Assembly: GCF_040436345.1 (NCBI RefSeq)
Contig: NC_133224.1
Span: forward strand, 10,904,741-10,968,740
DNA from: Pagrus major
Taxonomy: Eukaryota; Chordata; Actinopteri; Spariformes; Sparidae
Direction of reading: 5' to 3'
Length of the DNA stretch: 64,000 nt
Part shown: positions 13,157-28,602 of the stretch, one piece after another
Numbering within the stretch: the first letter of the stretch is position 1
How the letters are laid out: every line of letters starts with the position of its first letter
The notes under the pieces: model-generated
The model's database searches: none
Told to the model about the DNA's origin: nothing
The model's input: the letters and a program-made list of their open reading frames with translations, nothing else
Position numbers and translations under genes: made by a program

Positions 13157-16058
13157 GTGGACAAATGAGCAGGCAGCATTATGAGTCAAACAACCTCTGA
13201 GCATCTCTATTTGTAGACCACTGTTAAATAATCTTCTTTCTGCTAAATTTAACAGCCAGTCAGCTCTGATCTGAGCACAAACAGCCGGACAACATGTCCA
13301 GAGTGCAAAGGGGAAAAGTAGTTTTACCTGGGATGCAGTTGTATTCAGGTGATGCTTGTGATATTGGACACTGATATAAAAATTATTGACTTGTAAATGT
13401 ACAAACATGACACCATGTAGTTTTTAATAACCTGAACTATCACATATTCACACATGAATAGAACTTAGGCTATATTTCCTTTGAGTCATTTGTTCCTGAT
13501 TTGAGAAAGCACATTAAGGCATGTTTTTTTTTGCCAGCACAACCTAGAAGAGAAAGGATCCCTTTTTCTTAAAAAACAAAAAAACAATGAGTGCATAGCT
13601 TAAAGCAATAGGACATCAACCAAGAAAAATTAAGCATTAGCAAAAAAGTAAGAGGGAGGAACCTCTATTAGGGACTGGGAAGTCTTCAGTTGTGGGAAAT
13701 GCTGTTAAAACTCTTAATTTGGTCTCTCGGTTGAATTTTCACTTGTTTGTTAGAACAGATCGGTGTGCACATTTTACATTTCAACGTACAAAGAGCAGTT
13801 TTCTGCCAACAAACAACACTACAACAGAGGTTAGAGGAACGTGTCATAGAGACAAGTAAATGAAGTGAAGTCACATTCAAAAAATCTCCCTACTTGGTTC
13901 ATCACAACTAACAGCCCTGCGGGTTTACACGTGTCTAACACCAGAGGGAGGCAAACACAAGGTCTAAAAAATGCCAAATGCAAAGAAACTGCTTTGGAGC
14001 TGATTTCTCTTCCTATTGAGCGAGAGACCAACATTGTATTTCCTAACCCGACTGTTAAAAGTGGCCTTTTCTTGACCTTAAAATTCTGGGAAAAACATTA
14101 TTTGTCCCCCCCAGTATATTTACCACATTACTTTTCTTGCTAAATACAATCAAAATACATTTATATAATCATTGTCTATCTTTGTTGTCTCTGTACTGAA
14201 TTACAGGCCAGTCTTTATGTTAACTAGCAGTCCGCTGACAATTGGTAATGAGCCACAGAAACATCAACCATTTATTTGAATTTGAGTCAGTGACAGAAGC
14301 TTGAAAAGCAACATAGTTGTCCTTAGCTGGCAGTGTGGCGCAGTATTAGTTTGCATTGTTACAGCACTGCCTTTGGTGTCCCCCTCAGGAATTTCTCTTC
14401 CACTGCATGCATAAAGGTTGTGAGTTTGGTTCCTTCTTATTTTATGTTGCCGTGCGGAAGAGAATACTTCTCCAAATCATATTTACACAATAAAATTCAT
14501 TGAAGGAACAGAGTCGTCATCCTGGATTTTGTGCAGTTTCACTAATAGATAAAAAGGTTTCCAGTAATTATCACTTCCTGAATTTAGTCACACACATTTC
14601 TCATGAAATACTCACTTCCTGAAAAACAGAAGTTCTCTTTTATTGACAAACTCTCTGTGAGCTGATATGTAAGGAGACTCCTAACAGGGTATCACTGTCC
14701 ACAAATTGATGAAGGGGAAAAAAGTTTTTCAGTAGAGGAGGGAGATGAAGGTTGGAAAGTCCCGTCAAGCTTCCAACGTTTGTCTCCTGAACTTGGACAA
14801 TGAGCCCTGCTAGCCACAACTCATCAGGGAGCAGGAAGCGGGGGATGACAGAGGGTGGGAGAGTTCAGCAGGAATCTGCAGCCCCTCCACGCTCGGCCCC
14901 CTCACCCTCAGGAAGCACCGGCGAGCTTGCACACGTGTTGCCGGCTGGTACCAGTGTGAGTACCCGGCATTAGGAACATGGAGGAAACAGGTGCCCTCCC
15001 ACTCATTGTTTCCACAAAAGTGCCAAGACGAAAACAAAACAAGATCTGGAAAATGGCGGGGAAGGTTTGAGTTGAGAGAAGATGTGATTCATGGGTAGAA
15101 AAAGCGCGTTAATGAGAGGAAGGAAGTGCAGAAAGGGGAAAGGCCGAAGGAGGGAAGTGTGGCAGAGAGAGCCGAGTCGACACTGCTAATATAGTCTGGT
15201 CAGCACCATTTTCATCTTAATTATTTGTAATTCAGAGACATTTAAGATTTTACAGGTTTAAAAATGATAAATCTATAAAGACACTGATAAAGCAAAGCTC
15301 CAATTGATATAAAAATGATTTAATTTAACTTGTACAAAACCATCTTTGTCCAGCAAATGAACTCATACGCATACAAATTTAATATCATCAATTTTCCAAT
15401 TGCTTACAGTCATCTTGTTCAAACTCATCATGTTAGAAAACTATTCTTTCTTTACCTTACGCTCAGTACAAGACAACTAAGTCCTCTGCCTGCTTGGACT
15501 ATAACAAACAGGCCCCAGGCCTCAATTTTAAGATAAATCTGAGTTAAATATACATTTAAGAAGAAGATTTCAGTAATTGAACACTGATTAAGTGCTTCTA
15601 AATAAATGCTAGAATTTAAATTACTCCAAAAACTCCCAAATTTACCACCTTTCCTTGTTAAAACTTGCATTATCTTTCATTTCATTCAACTGTTCACATA
15701 CTCTTCATCATTCAGTGTAAATACATCCCAAAATTACTTCCATGCCTCGTTCCCTTCTTTCCATCCCTTCACAGACCTTCAAAAACACTTTTCTTGACAT
15801 CATCTCCATCTCAGAAAAACCACCCAGGATTTCTAATTAAACTTATAGATCCATACTTATAGCTCCAAAACTCGTCCAACAACATACTGATTCTTGTCTG
15901 TTTCTTTCTCCAAATGGAATCCATTTTAACATTTTCTGGTGACTTGCCAAAACTTATAAATTACTACCTCATATTCAAAAACCAATAATTGCTAATAATT
16001 TAAAATTGCTGAAGTTAATTTCACATTTTCTGATCAATGAGTCGAAGGTCGGACCTCC
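13157..16058. other. Intergenic gap before the bcl6b 3' end
   Basis: No gene recognised. A GC-richer patch at 14810-15060 has an open minus-strand frame of about 70 codons behind an acceptor-like TTTTCCAG, but the protein is not recognised. A short part around 14330-14450 has a SINE-like look (GGCAGTGTGGCGCAGTA) but no clear A and B boxes. The bcl6b 3' UTR must also start here. Confidence 0.4.
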
Positions 16059-19573
<3,515 letters not shown>

Positions 19574-20159
19574 CTGGATCTGTAGAGAAGGCATTATAAA
19601 TGAAACAAGCAATGCACATCATTTGAAGTGGAGTTTTAGACTTTTTAAAAAAATAAATTATGATGGAAAATAATGTCCTACCTATGTGTAATTGATAGAA
19701 TAAATAGACTGGAGTGTCCCAGACACATCTGTTAGGTGAGACCAGCTCCCTACTCGTACCTGCCGGAGGAAAACAAAAGAAACGTCAACTTCATTCACCT
19801 GATCTTCAAGCTACTGAGAGATCATCAAGACATTAAATGTTGTAAAAATCTAAAATTCAATTCCTAAATTCACCTTACAGTTACTGGAAACTATTTAAAT
19901 CAAAAGATTTGGACATTTTATCTGACAAAAATCTTAATTTAACTGTCAACTTTTCTCTTCAAGAGAAGACAAACTAACAAGTCAATCCAAGCAAGTGGTT
20001 ATCAGACAGCCCATGAAACATGCAAAAATAGTTAAGTGAAAAAACCCCATAATTTTTCTACCTACCCCGACCAGCAGGGACGAGAACTGTTGCGACCCGC
20101 GTTGATGTCAAATCCCTGAGCTCAGCGTTTGCTCTACAACTGAAGATGTGGAGCAGGGC

Positions 20160-20235
20160 CTTATCCACAGCCTGGCTGGCTCTGATCAGCGCTGTGAGGG
20201 GAGGCTGCAGGGAGGCAGCTCTTTATAATGTCGTG
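20160..20235 (-). promoter_or_regulatory. bcl6b: Possible bcl6b promoter (TATA-like)
   Basis: The minus strand has ATTATAAAGAGC at about 20221-20232, a fair TATA box, upstream of the first BTB exon. A donor-like GGTCGGG then GTAGGT follows near 20067 and could end a non-coding first exon; a second donor-like CCGGCAG then GTACGA lies near 19760. The BTB exon acceptor (TCTACAG) lies six bases before the first ATG. This is inference only. Confidence 0.35.
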
Positions 20236-20651
20236 CAGGAAGCCCCCATACAACCAGAGCTGCTCGTTTCCTCTTTCCTCAATGGCCCACGCGTACACTG
20301 GAAGCAACGCAGGAAAAGCCCTGGCCCAGGCCCCGGGCTCCAAGTATTTTTAGTGGCCTATTAGTTTTTCTAAACCCCCATAGCTCTGAGTGGACTAATG
20401 GCAGGAAAGTGTAGCGTGTTTTTGTGCCACTTTAAAAAAATATATATGAGGACCCTTGGGGAGATGCGGTACGTGCCTGGCTATCCAGGGGTGAGCTGGA
20501 GAGCACCAGGCTTCCCCCACCAACGCTTTCCTACCCTTCACCCCTCTCCAGGACAGAGGAAACTCTCTGAGAGGAACCAGCTTATTGTTGGATAAACAAA
20601 CTGTGCTCTCATTATTGAGATATTATCAATGGCGTGATCTCTCACACACTT

Positions 20652-21219
20652 TTTAAAGGAAAAGTTCACCCAAAAATGACAATTCAGTCAGTGGCTAGTC
20701 ATCCCCATGCCAAAGAAACGTTGGGCAAAGTTGCCTAGTTCCCAAAATATATCTGGAGCTTCACAGCCAAACAGTGTTGCAGAAATCTACAGAAAAAATG
20801 TAGAAGTAGAGGGGAACTTATTTTGAAATTTAAAAAAACAGCTCCAGAAGCTCCAGGTCAACCAACTGATTTTAAAAAAAGGTGCTATTTACACTCTTTT
20901 ATGAGGCACATATATAATGTAAATTATTGTAAATAATGTCTTTTCAAATTAATTTGCGATCTCAGGGATTCCAGACACTTGGACTACGCTGGCCAAGCTG
21001 TATGGAGCCATTTTATTATTATATTTCTGTAGTTTTTTTTTTTTCCATTTTAAAACAAGTCCCCATCTACTTAAATTGTTTAGGAGAATGCTGCAATATG
21101 TATTTTGCTGTCAAGCTCCAGAAATGTTTTGTGAATTATAAACTTTGGCCAACTTTCCATCGGCATTGGGATGAGTATATAATGACTATAAGGATTTTTG
21201 GGTCAACTGTTCCTTTAAA
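20652..21219. mobile_element. MITE with 28-bp terminal inverted repeats
   Basis: The left end TTTAAAGGAAAAGTTCACCC continues as AAAAATG, and the right end complements to TTTAAAGGAACAGTTGACCC continuing as AAAAATCC. These near-perfect inverted ends bound 568 bp with no transposase. The family is common in teleosts, from memory; its parent is not certain. The TTTAAA at both ends could be part of the target duplication. Confidence 0.8.
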
Positions 21220-21519
21220 TTTCTCGGGAAATTTAAATACACAAATCAATGGCATTCAAAGGGAAACTGTGTCATTGCTGAGTTGACCAGTTCAGGTAAA
21301 CGGGCAATTAATAAGAGCACCACAACAGTGTCCGGAAGCTCCTGGCTTGCTGCCCGAGAGCAGAGGCGTCGTGTTATGAGGCCCAAAAGGAAGGAAGCGA
21401 GACCAGAATCGATGGTTCTAGATGGGAGACACCTTCTCCTGGTGGTGAAAAACAACCTCTACCCCGCCCCGACTGAGAGAAATGCAGCCGACAGATGTGC
21501 AGGAACTGCCCTGCACACA

Positions 21520-21578
<59 letters not shown>
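21520..21578. repeat. (CCCA)n(CA)n microsatellite
   Basis: CCCA repeats run into an uninterrupted CA tract ending at 21578. Confidence 0.95.
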
Positions 21579-21580
<2 letters not shown>

Positions 21581-24249
21581 CTGAATGCATCCTGCAAAGC
21601 TGCTCAGAGACATGGATGAAAATGCCTGCGCAGGACATCCGTCAATAATAAAGCGAGCAGGAGACAAGGGAGGAGAAATGGAGATGGAGGGGGGGGATGA
21701 AGGTGATGTGAATAACTAAAAAACAAGCGGAAAGTTACCTCATCCTCAGGGCAGCCTTGAGTTCACAGAGAAACAGGCACAGGACAGTTAATAGAGGCGC
21801 CGCAAACGTGAACTATGAACTGTGTTTCCTTCACATCAAAGTATTTTACAGAAAGAGACATTGAAGAAGGAGGACAGAAATCCTCACGGTTGACTCAGAG
21901 CAGATAAGCGCTTCTTGCACAAAAAATCTTTGATTGCAGGAGGATGCAAGTCGCCTTTGGTTGATGGTAAAGATGGATTACTGCCCCCAATCCAGCTATA
22001 CATTTGTATGGATTTTATTTATTTGATTTTAAGCTGCAGCAAACAAACTTCTTTTTTTGCTCTCTGATCAGCACAGTATGTGAATCTTAAGTGTTAACAA
22101 CTGGGATGTATGCATAAAATGCAGGTGAAATCAAAAGTTTAACGAACAGTGTCTGATCCTGTTCATCCTCAATTTAAAGAATTCATAAAACGGCCCTTGG
22201 GAAGACGGTTGAGTCGCTGCAGCGATGAGGAACATTTACAAAAACCTTTCATACCAAATGCAATAACTGCTAAATTCATTGACATCATTCAAACTGGAAC
22301 CATGTTGATTATTGTTGTCAATGCTGTGCATGTCGTGTTATTTCTTATTGTATGTATTGTGACTTACAATGTGTGTTTTTATGTAACCTGTAAATGCTTT
22401 TGAGGACAATAAAGCTTCCACTTCCAACTGTAGCAGCAAATATTTCTATTCAAAAATCCCTGATGACACTAATATTAAAGGTTGATTTATTTTGAGGTGC
22501 ACATTTTTCTGTTTGCTGTCCTTATTTTGTATGTTAAAAAATGGCAGCCAAAGGCCAAGAATTAGTTGCGATTTCTAAAAATGTTTGGCAACCTAGCAAC
22601 AGTTCTTGTCATACTGTCTGTGAGATATCTTTTGCAGGTAAGTTCAAGGGAATGTGTCAAACATGAAATAAAAAAATCCGACAACATGACCATGTTTGGA
22701 TATAGATCCTTTGAAAATGTCAATCGGAAGTAAAGTGTTTGTTCGGGGTGTAGAGCTCGTGTGCGTGTCCTTGTGCTTTTATTTGTTTGGATGGAGGTCG
22801 GATCAATTGTGTGCTTTGTAGGAGAAAAAAAACATAAAGGAAAACAACGATTAAGAAAACAGAGAGGGAGATGTAGGTCTCGGCTACTTCCAGGCATTGT
22901 GAGAAGAACGGATGAGGGGAGGGGGCGGTTGAGGAAAAGTGAGAACATTACTAAACAGGTTCACCAATGGCCGGAAGCCATTGAGTCCATCCCGTTGGCA
23001 AAGCTTGGCAATGCTCACAGTGACTTCCTGCTTCTTACCCCGTCTGTCAGTGCCCATCAGCGACACAGCGACCCCATTCTTGATAAAATGCAGAGCTGTT
23101 GCAATTGAGCCTCAAATTACAGACTCTGATGAACCTTCTGCCGTTCTCACATGAGGAACAAACACAGTTTTATGAATTTTCATGAGCAAATAAAATTGTC
23201 AACATTGGTTCAAATGGAACAAAAGCGGGGATTCCCCTTGTTTTGTGGTTTCCTGGTTGCCTGGACAGAACTACATTGTTTGCCTGATAATGTATGGGCT
23301 GGAGCCATGCTTTGACTTCAAATCCCCCAGTTGGTGCCAAAGTGTTGATGGCTCGTGCAACAATAACAGATCTGCTCAAACTGCCTCTTCCTGTGACTGC
23401 CGAGCTCTCTGGACATATAAGGGCAAACAGTTCAGAGCTACTGGAAGGAGGAGCAGGAGGAGGAGGAGGAAGCGGGGATATCCCAGGGAGCAGCTTGGGT
23501 TGTTTGTCCACTTATTGGCACAGTCGGACTCAGAAATCAAAAAGAGATAATGAAGTTATGAAACGCTGCCTTTGAAGAAATGCTTTGGGGAATGCAGCGG
23601 GCCTCCAACATGGTGCTGGGTGGAGCTGGAGGAGAAAGAAGAAGATAGAGGGTGTGGGGTGGTAACAAGGACAGGGACAGTTGACCCAAATCTCATGAAC
23701 CACAAAAAATAAATGAAGAGCTTGACCTTCATATTTCAGTGCTGCTTGCAGGGTGGTAAACAACTGGGTTAAAAGAGAAAAAACATCCCAATTAAGACCA
23801 AAATCTGTGTGAGCACGGGGAATCTGTTATGCCCTAAATAAAACACACTTAAATGTTAATACAGTAAACATAAATCAAACTTTGACAGCAGTTAGTTAAT
23901 GCTAAATAAGAATACATAAAAAAATGGTACATGTCTATTCTCCTTAAATATTTGTTTAAATAGCATTTTTTCATCCAAATTTACAATGGATACTGATGAA
24001 AATAAACTGATGTAATGCTATGCATAAATTTGGTAGTGACTTTTTACAGTTTGCCTTGGTTTTCAGTAATTACATATGCATGTTAAGTTTAATATAACCG
24101 CACTGATTCATCTTTTTATGTTACACTTTTTTTTCTGGTTTTACTTTTATTTAATTCCATGTGTGTACATACACATATCACTTTGAAATGTTCTTATTTT
24201 GAAAGAGAAGCACATTTCTTTCAATCAAAATCACATCCAATTAATTAGA
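21579..24249. other. Gene desert upstream of bcl6b
   Basis: No coding exon is recognised. The region is the divergent space between bcl6b (-) and trip6 (+), so enhancers are possible, but no site stands out. A TAGCAGCA at 22432 was considered as a miR-15/16-type seed and not supported by a hairpin. Confidence 0.4.
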
Positions 24250-24775
24250 AATATAGTCTAGACATCATTAATGTGGCAAATAATTACTTGGAACATGAAA
24301 ATGGCTGATTTTCAATGGAATAGGTACATAGGAGTGCAGGGGACCATTTTCAGCAACCATTGTGCCATTTTCCAATGGCACATTGTATTAGCTATGGTTA
24401 ATTTAACATTACAAAACCCCTGTGGAGTTATATTAGCACAGCTGAAAACGGTTATAGAAGCAATAAAATTGGATTTTGCATCTCCAACATCAGTATTTGT
24501 GGGTTCGATTATAGTCTCAAAATTGCTAGAAAAAAAAATTGTTCTCGGATGACTTCAACAAATTGACAGCTATAATGCCAAAGGTCTGCAAGGCTGTAAT
24601 TGCTGCAAATGGAGGATTTTTTGACAAAAGGTTGAAGGACAAAATTATTGTTTTAAGTAAATATGATTATTTCTAACCTCGTCAATGTCTTGAATATATT
24701 TTCTATTGATTTGGCAACTCATTTTAATGGGTTAAAGTGTGAGTTATCATGGAAAACATGACATTTTTGGCGTGA
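24250..24775 (+). mobile_element. Internally deleted Tc1/mariner element
   Basis: The left part (about 24275-24545) reads like the 5' leader of fish Tc1-like elements: CATTTTCAGCAACCATTGTG, CCAATGGCACATTGTATTAG, then TTAGCACAGCTGAAAACGGT. At about 24546 it jumps straight to the known 3' tail: CTTCAACAAATTGACAGCTA, GCCAAAGGTCTGCAAGGCTG, then GTGAGTTATCATGGAAAACA. The transposase between them is missing, so this copy could move only with help, if at all. Identification is from memory of the family consensus. Confidence 0.75.
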
Positions 24776-25271
24776 GGATACAGAGAGCACATAAATTAAA
24801 ATGGTAAATGTGTTTATATAAGTAAATAACAGGGAAAACACAATCAGATGCGAAAGCATTTTCCTACTTATTTACTTTTCATTTATCACATTTTGTATTT
24901 TTTATTTGAACTGGCAGACATACTAACCTATGTCAGAATCTACTCTATGCACCCATACAGGTAGATATTTTTGTCATGATACTTTTTTGTTGTTTCTAAT
25001 ATCTTTTCATTTTTTTCCCCTGATAGATAATTATATCTTATTTCACTCCTATTTAGCTTTATTTCGTTTTAGTTTAATATTTGGAATGGGAAATATTTTC
25101 AAACATTAAAGTCTGGATTTCCTAAACATTTGACATTCTGCCCAAAAATCTTAAAATGTACTTACTTAATTATTATGAGGATGTGATTTTCCTATAAAAA
25201 CTTAGTAGGCAGTGTATTTTATTTTTCAAACATACAGTAGGCCTGTGTGTGTCACAGACCCCCCACCTCTC

Positions 25272-25282
25272 ACCACACACAC

Positions 25283-25316
<34 letters not shown>
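25272..25316. repeat. (CA)n microsatellite
   Basis: A CA tract with one CG interruption, just upstream of the presumed trip6 first exon. Confidence 0.95.
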
Positions 25317-25319
<3 letters not shown>

Positions 25320-25923
25320 CAGCAGCCACAGCTACGTCACACATCGGGAATGCAGTGAGGAGCTGCTGCTGCTGCTAAAGGCCTCAGGATCCGTCACAAA
25401 GTAGGTTAACGACGCCAAATCTAAAAGAAAGTTATCGAGGGACAACTTTCACTGAGCTGTGAACATTAAAATGGAGGCGTAGGTCGTGTTTGTGCGGCTC
25501 TTTTCAGGCGGTAGGTGTCGGGTTATTTCATTGTTTCCTCCTCGGTTGTGTTGGAAGTTAGCCTGGAGGCAAGGCACGAGCTTTGCTCGAGTTCAAAACA
25601 GGCTAGCAAACAAGTAAACAAGCCTGTTATTAAAGTTAAGTATTGCTAATTATCCCTCATTACGGGTTGTTTTATCTCTTAAGTGGTATGTTTTACTTAT
25701 ATGTGACGCACAAAGGACAAATTTGGACGAGCAGCTGTGCAGTAAGTCTCTATTCATAGGATAGAGACGTTAATGTTGCTGTGCGGAACTAATGTTGGCG
25801 TTGAAAACAAGGAAGTGTCGCTAATGTGTCTTTAATTCACCGTGTCTGTGTTTGTTTGACCAATTTTTACGTTATTCTTGCTTTGTAGATGAGACTGAAG
25901 CGAAGAGGAGAGTCACTGTAAAG
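25320..25923 (+). promoter_or_regulatory. trip6: trip6 promoter and non-coding 5' exons (inferred)
   Basis: A CpG-richer region begins after the CA tract. It has TACGTCAC at about 25334, a CREB/ATF-type site, and two good donors (CACAAA then GTAGGT at 25401; GGCG then GTAGGT at 25511). A small exon 25889-25923 sits between TTTGTAG and GTACTG and holds a complete ten-codon upstream ORF, MRLKRRGESL. The coding exon at 28594 begins behind its own acceptor, so at least one upstream non-coding exon must exist. Confidence 0.5.
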
Positions 25924-28593
25924 GTACTGTCAAAGGTAGGACATGCTAATAGGTTGCTAATGTTCATTAGAGGTGTGTTTTAAGGAAAGTATTTATATAA
26001 TTTTATCCTTGCACCTTTGTTGACTTACCGGTTTATCGTGCTGTGTTTCTTTTATTTGGTTTATTTAAGATAGCACAGATGCTAAATTGAGCTGCATTGT
26101 GTCAAACATGTTAAGCTAGCCACATCCTCTTGCCTTCAAAATAAAAGCGTGAAACTACCATAATCGTTTCAGAAGAACAAGAGCAGTGCGTTAAACTGAG
26201 AAAATAGGACTGGGATAAATACGTTAGCTTTTTCTTTAAGTTATATCAGCCATATTGTGTTTATATGTAACCAGTTTTCTGTGTGGCTAAAACGCGTAAC
26301 GTCGAGGTGTTTTATTCTGAATTGTAAAGACACCGGAAGTCGTCTTCGTGCGTTCCCGTGTGCTTCACTCTGGTAACTGTCACCAACTTTGACGTCCCCG
26401 GAGCTGCTACGCCTCCTCTGCGTTCAGAGAGCTCCAGCCCAGCTAATCATTGCACACATGTCCGAGTGTGTGTTTGTAATCAGGGAAAATACAAACAATT
26501 GGCTTTGAAAACGAAGAGTGATGAAACCAGTGAGATTAATTTCCCGGCCCAGCCATCCGCGGATTTGAGTGTGTGCTCATCCGGATTCAGACAGGGGCTT
26601 AAAATCAGGTCGATTGTGTGGAGGCGGTGGTCACACTTTCCTCCACGTGGTCACTGTAATATCAGTCAAATCCATGCTCATATTTCAGTGTAACTATGAG
26701 CCACATGTATAGACATGATAAAAGAATAAAAGCCAAAAAGAAACCCAAAGCCATGTTCAGGCATTGTATTTTATCTGTATGTCTACATCATCCTCTCATC
26801 CATCATTGTAAGCCTCTTACCAACAAGGATTTATAACAGCCACACGACCCATACACAATCAGTCTGAGTGGGCTATTAATTTCTCCACTCTGACAATACA
26901 GATTTGCTTTGGCACGACCCTGTGCTTAAATCCATTCAGCCATTGTGTTTCCAAAAAGGTTATAACAGTACATGCTTAAGCCTGCGTCCTTCGTGTGTAG
27001 AGTCTGAGAAATGGTGATTTAGTTATTATTTTAAGAGCGATATTTGTAAAATGGTTAAAATGATGAATCCAAAATGAAAACCAAGCACTTAATTGAAAAC
27101 CTGAGCCCTTGGCTTTCCTTGTAATGTAATTTGTGACACCTAGTATGAATTTCTATGATGTATTTCAGTGTTTATTTTTTTAATTTATGTTTTATGCGAC
27201 TAATTTTTATTCAGATTGATCCATGGTCTATTTCTTTTCATTTTCAAGAGATAGTCATGAAGAAAGAGACATAACATAACTGTAGACAATCATAGAGAAA
27301 GAGGAAATGGAGAAAATAAAAATTGATAAAAATGTTTGAACCAACAGTTGCATACATGTTACAGTGAGATGTCGCGATATTGATGATAATCGTGATATTG
27401 ATATGGTGTCAAATATACACGAATTATAAAATCATGTAAACAATTTAGAGCCCCTTAAGTTATATCCATTCCTTTATGTTCTTGCTTTGCCATTGTAGTT
27501 GGCATTAATGCACCTTAACGCTGGTTGTCACACACCACAAAACGGAAAAATTCATTGAGTGTAACTGTAATTTTTTCTTTTTGTACCTACACTTATTCTA
27601 TTTTCAGTGTAATTAATTTGCCCAAAACACACTCACAGAAGTTAAATATGAATTTGACTTTGCATCATTTAATTTTTCTAATATTTTCTATAGATAACGT
27701 GATAATATCGTAATCCTGAATACTTTAGACCACAATAATCATGTAGTGAAATTGTGTTGTTGTGACAGCTCTACCCAGGAGGATACAATAAGGAGGAAAT
27801 CAGTAGGCAGCACAAAGTGGGTGTTCCTTGATTTATTATCTTAAAGGGTTGACATCAGTGTCATATCATTGTTTTTTAATATATTTTTCCTTAAAGATCT
27901 GTATCTAAATGAAGGTCCTCAGGTGCAAGTCAGCACTTTGTCCGCTCAGCTGTGTGCTGCAGCAGTGTTGTTATTTATCCCGCTGAGAATACATAATATA
28001 TTGTTATGAGCCAGGTGTTCACGTGTCTACGGACACATATCATTACACAACATTTCCTGCCCTGTTTTTGTCCCCGCTTCATTTAGAAATCAATGATACC
28101 AGTGTGTAAACACCCAAAGACAATAACCATTGTGGCAGATAACCACAGATTTGCACCTGTTTGTGTATCTGTGTACGAGTTTGTGTGCTGGAGAGATTTC
28201 TGCACGAGTGTTAGTGCACAAACTAACACGTTTCAGGGCAATGTGCGAGACTGCTGGAAATCCCCGAGCCTCTCAGAATGGCTGCTCTCTTCCTGCTCCT
28301 CAACTAAAAGCCTATTGTCCGATGTGTGTGTCCCCGTTGCCATAGGAAACAAAGTCTGAAGCATCCTCTAGTTTCCATTGGTTACCTATTACATAAAAAA
28401 CAAACAACACACACAGCTGTGCTCATGCAAATTGTGGCTAAAAGCAACATTTCATAATATAATAATCAGCATACTGACTGATCTGATATCAGAGGGAACA
28501 AAGTCGATATTGTGTGGCGCTGATTTGCATTCAGGATGGAAAAAGTAAAAACATGCTGAAATCATGTATTTTCCTTTCTCTTTTTGATCTCAG
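25924..28593 (+). other. trip6: Long first intron of trip6
   Basis: Between the inferred 5' exons and the coding start nothing coding is recognised. The stretch is A/T-rich with no clear element boundary. Confidence 0.5.
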
Positions 28594-28602
28594 AAGCCTG
28601 CC

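Noticed and set aside
22432-22520. miR-15/16-type microRNA (TAGCAGCA seed) near bcl6b, as the miR-497/195 cluster is in mammals
   Set aside because: After the seed the sequence differs from all known members and no pairing arm forms a hairpin of normal size.
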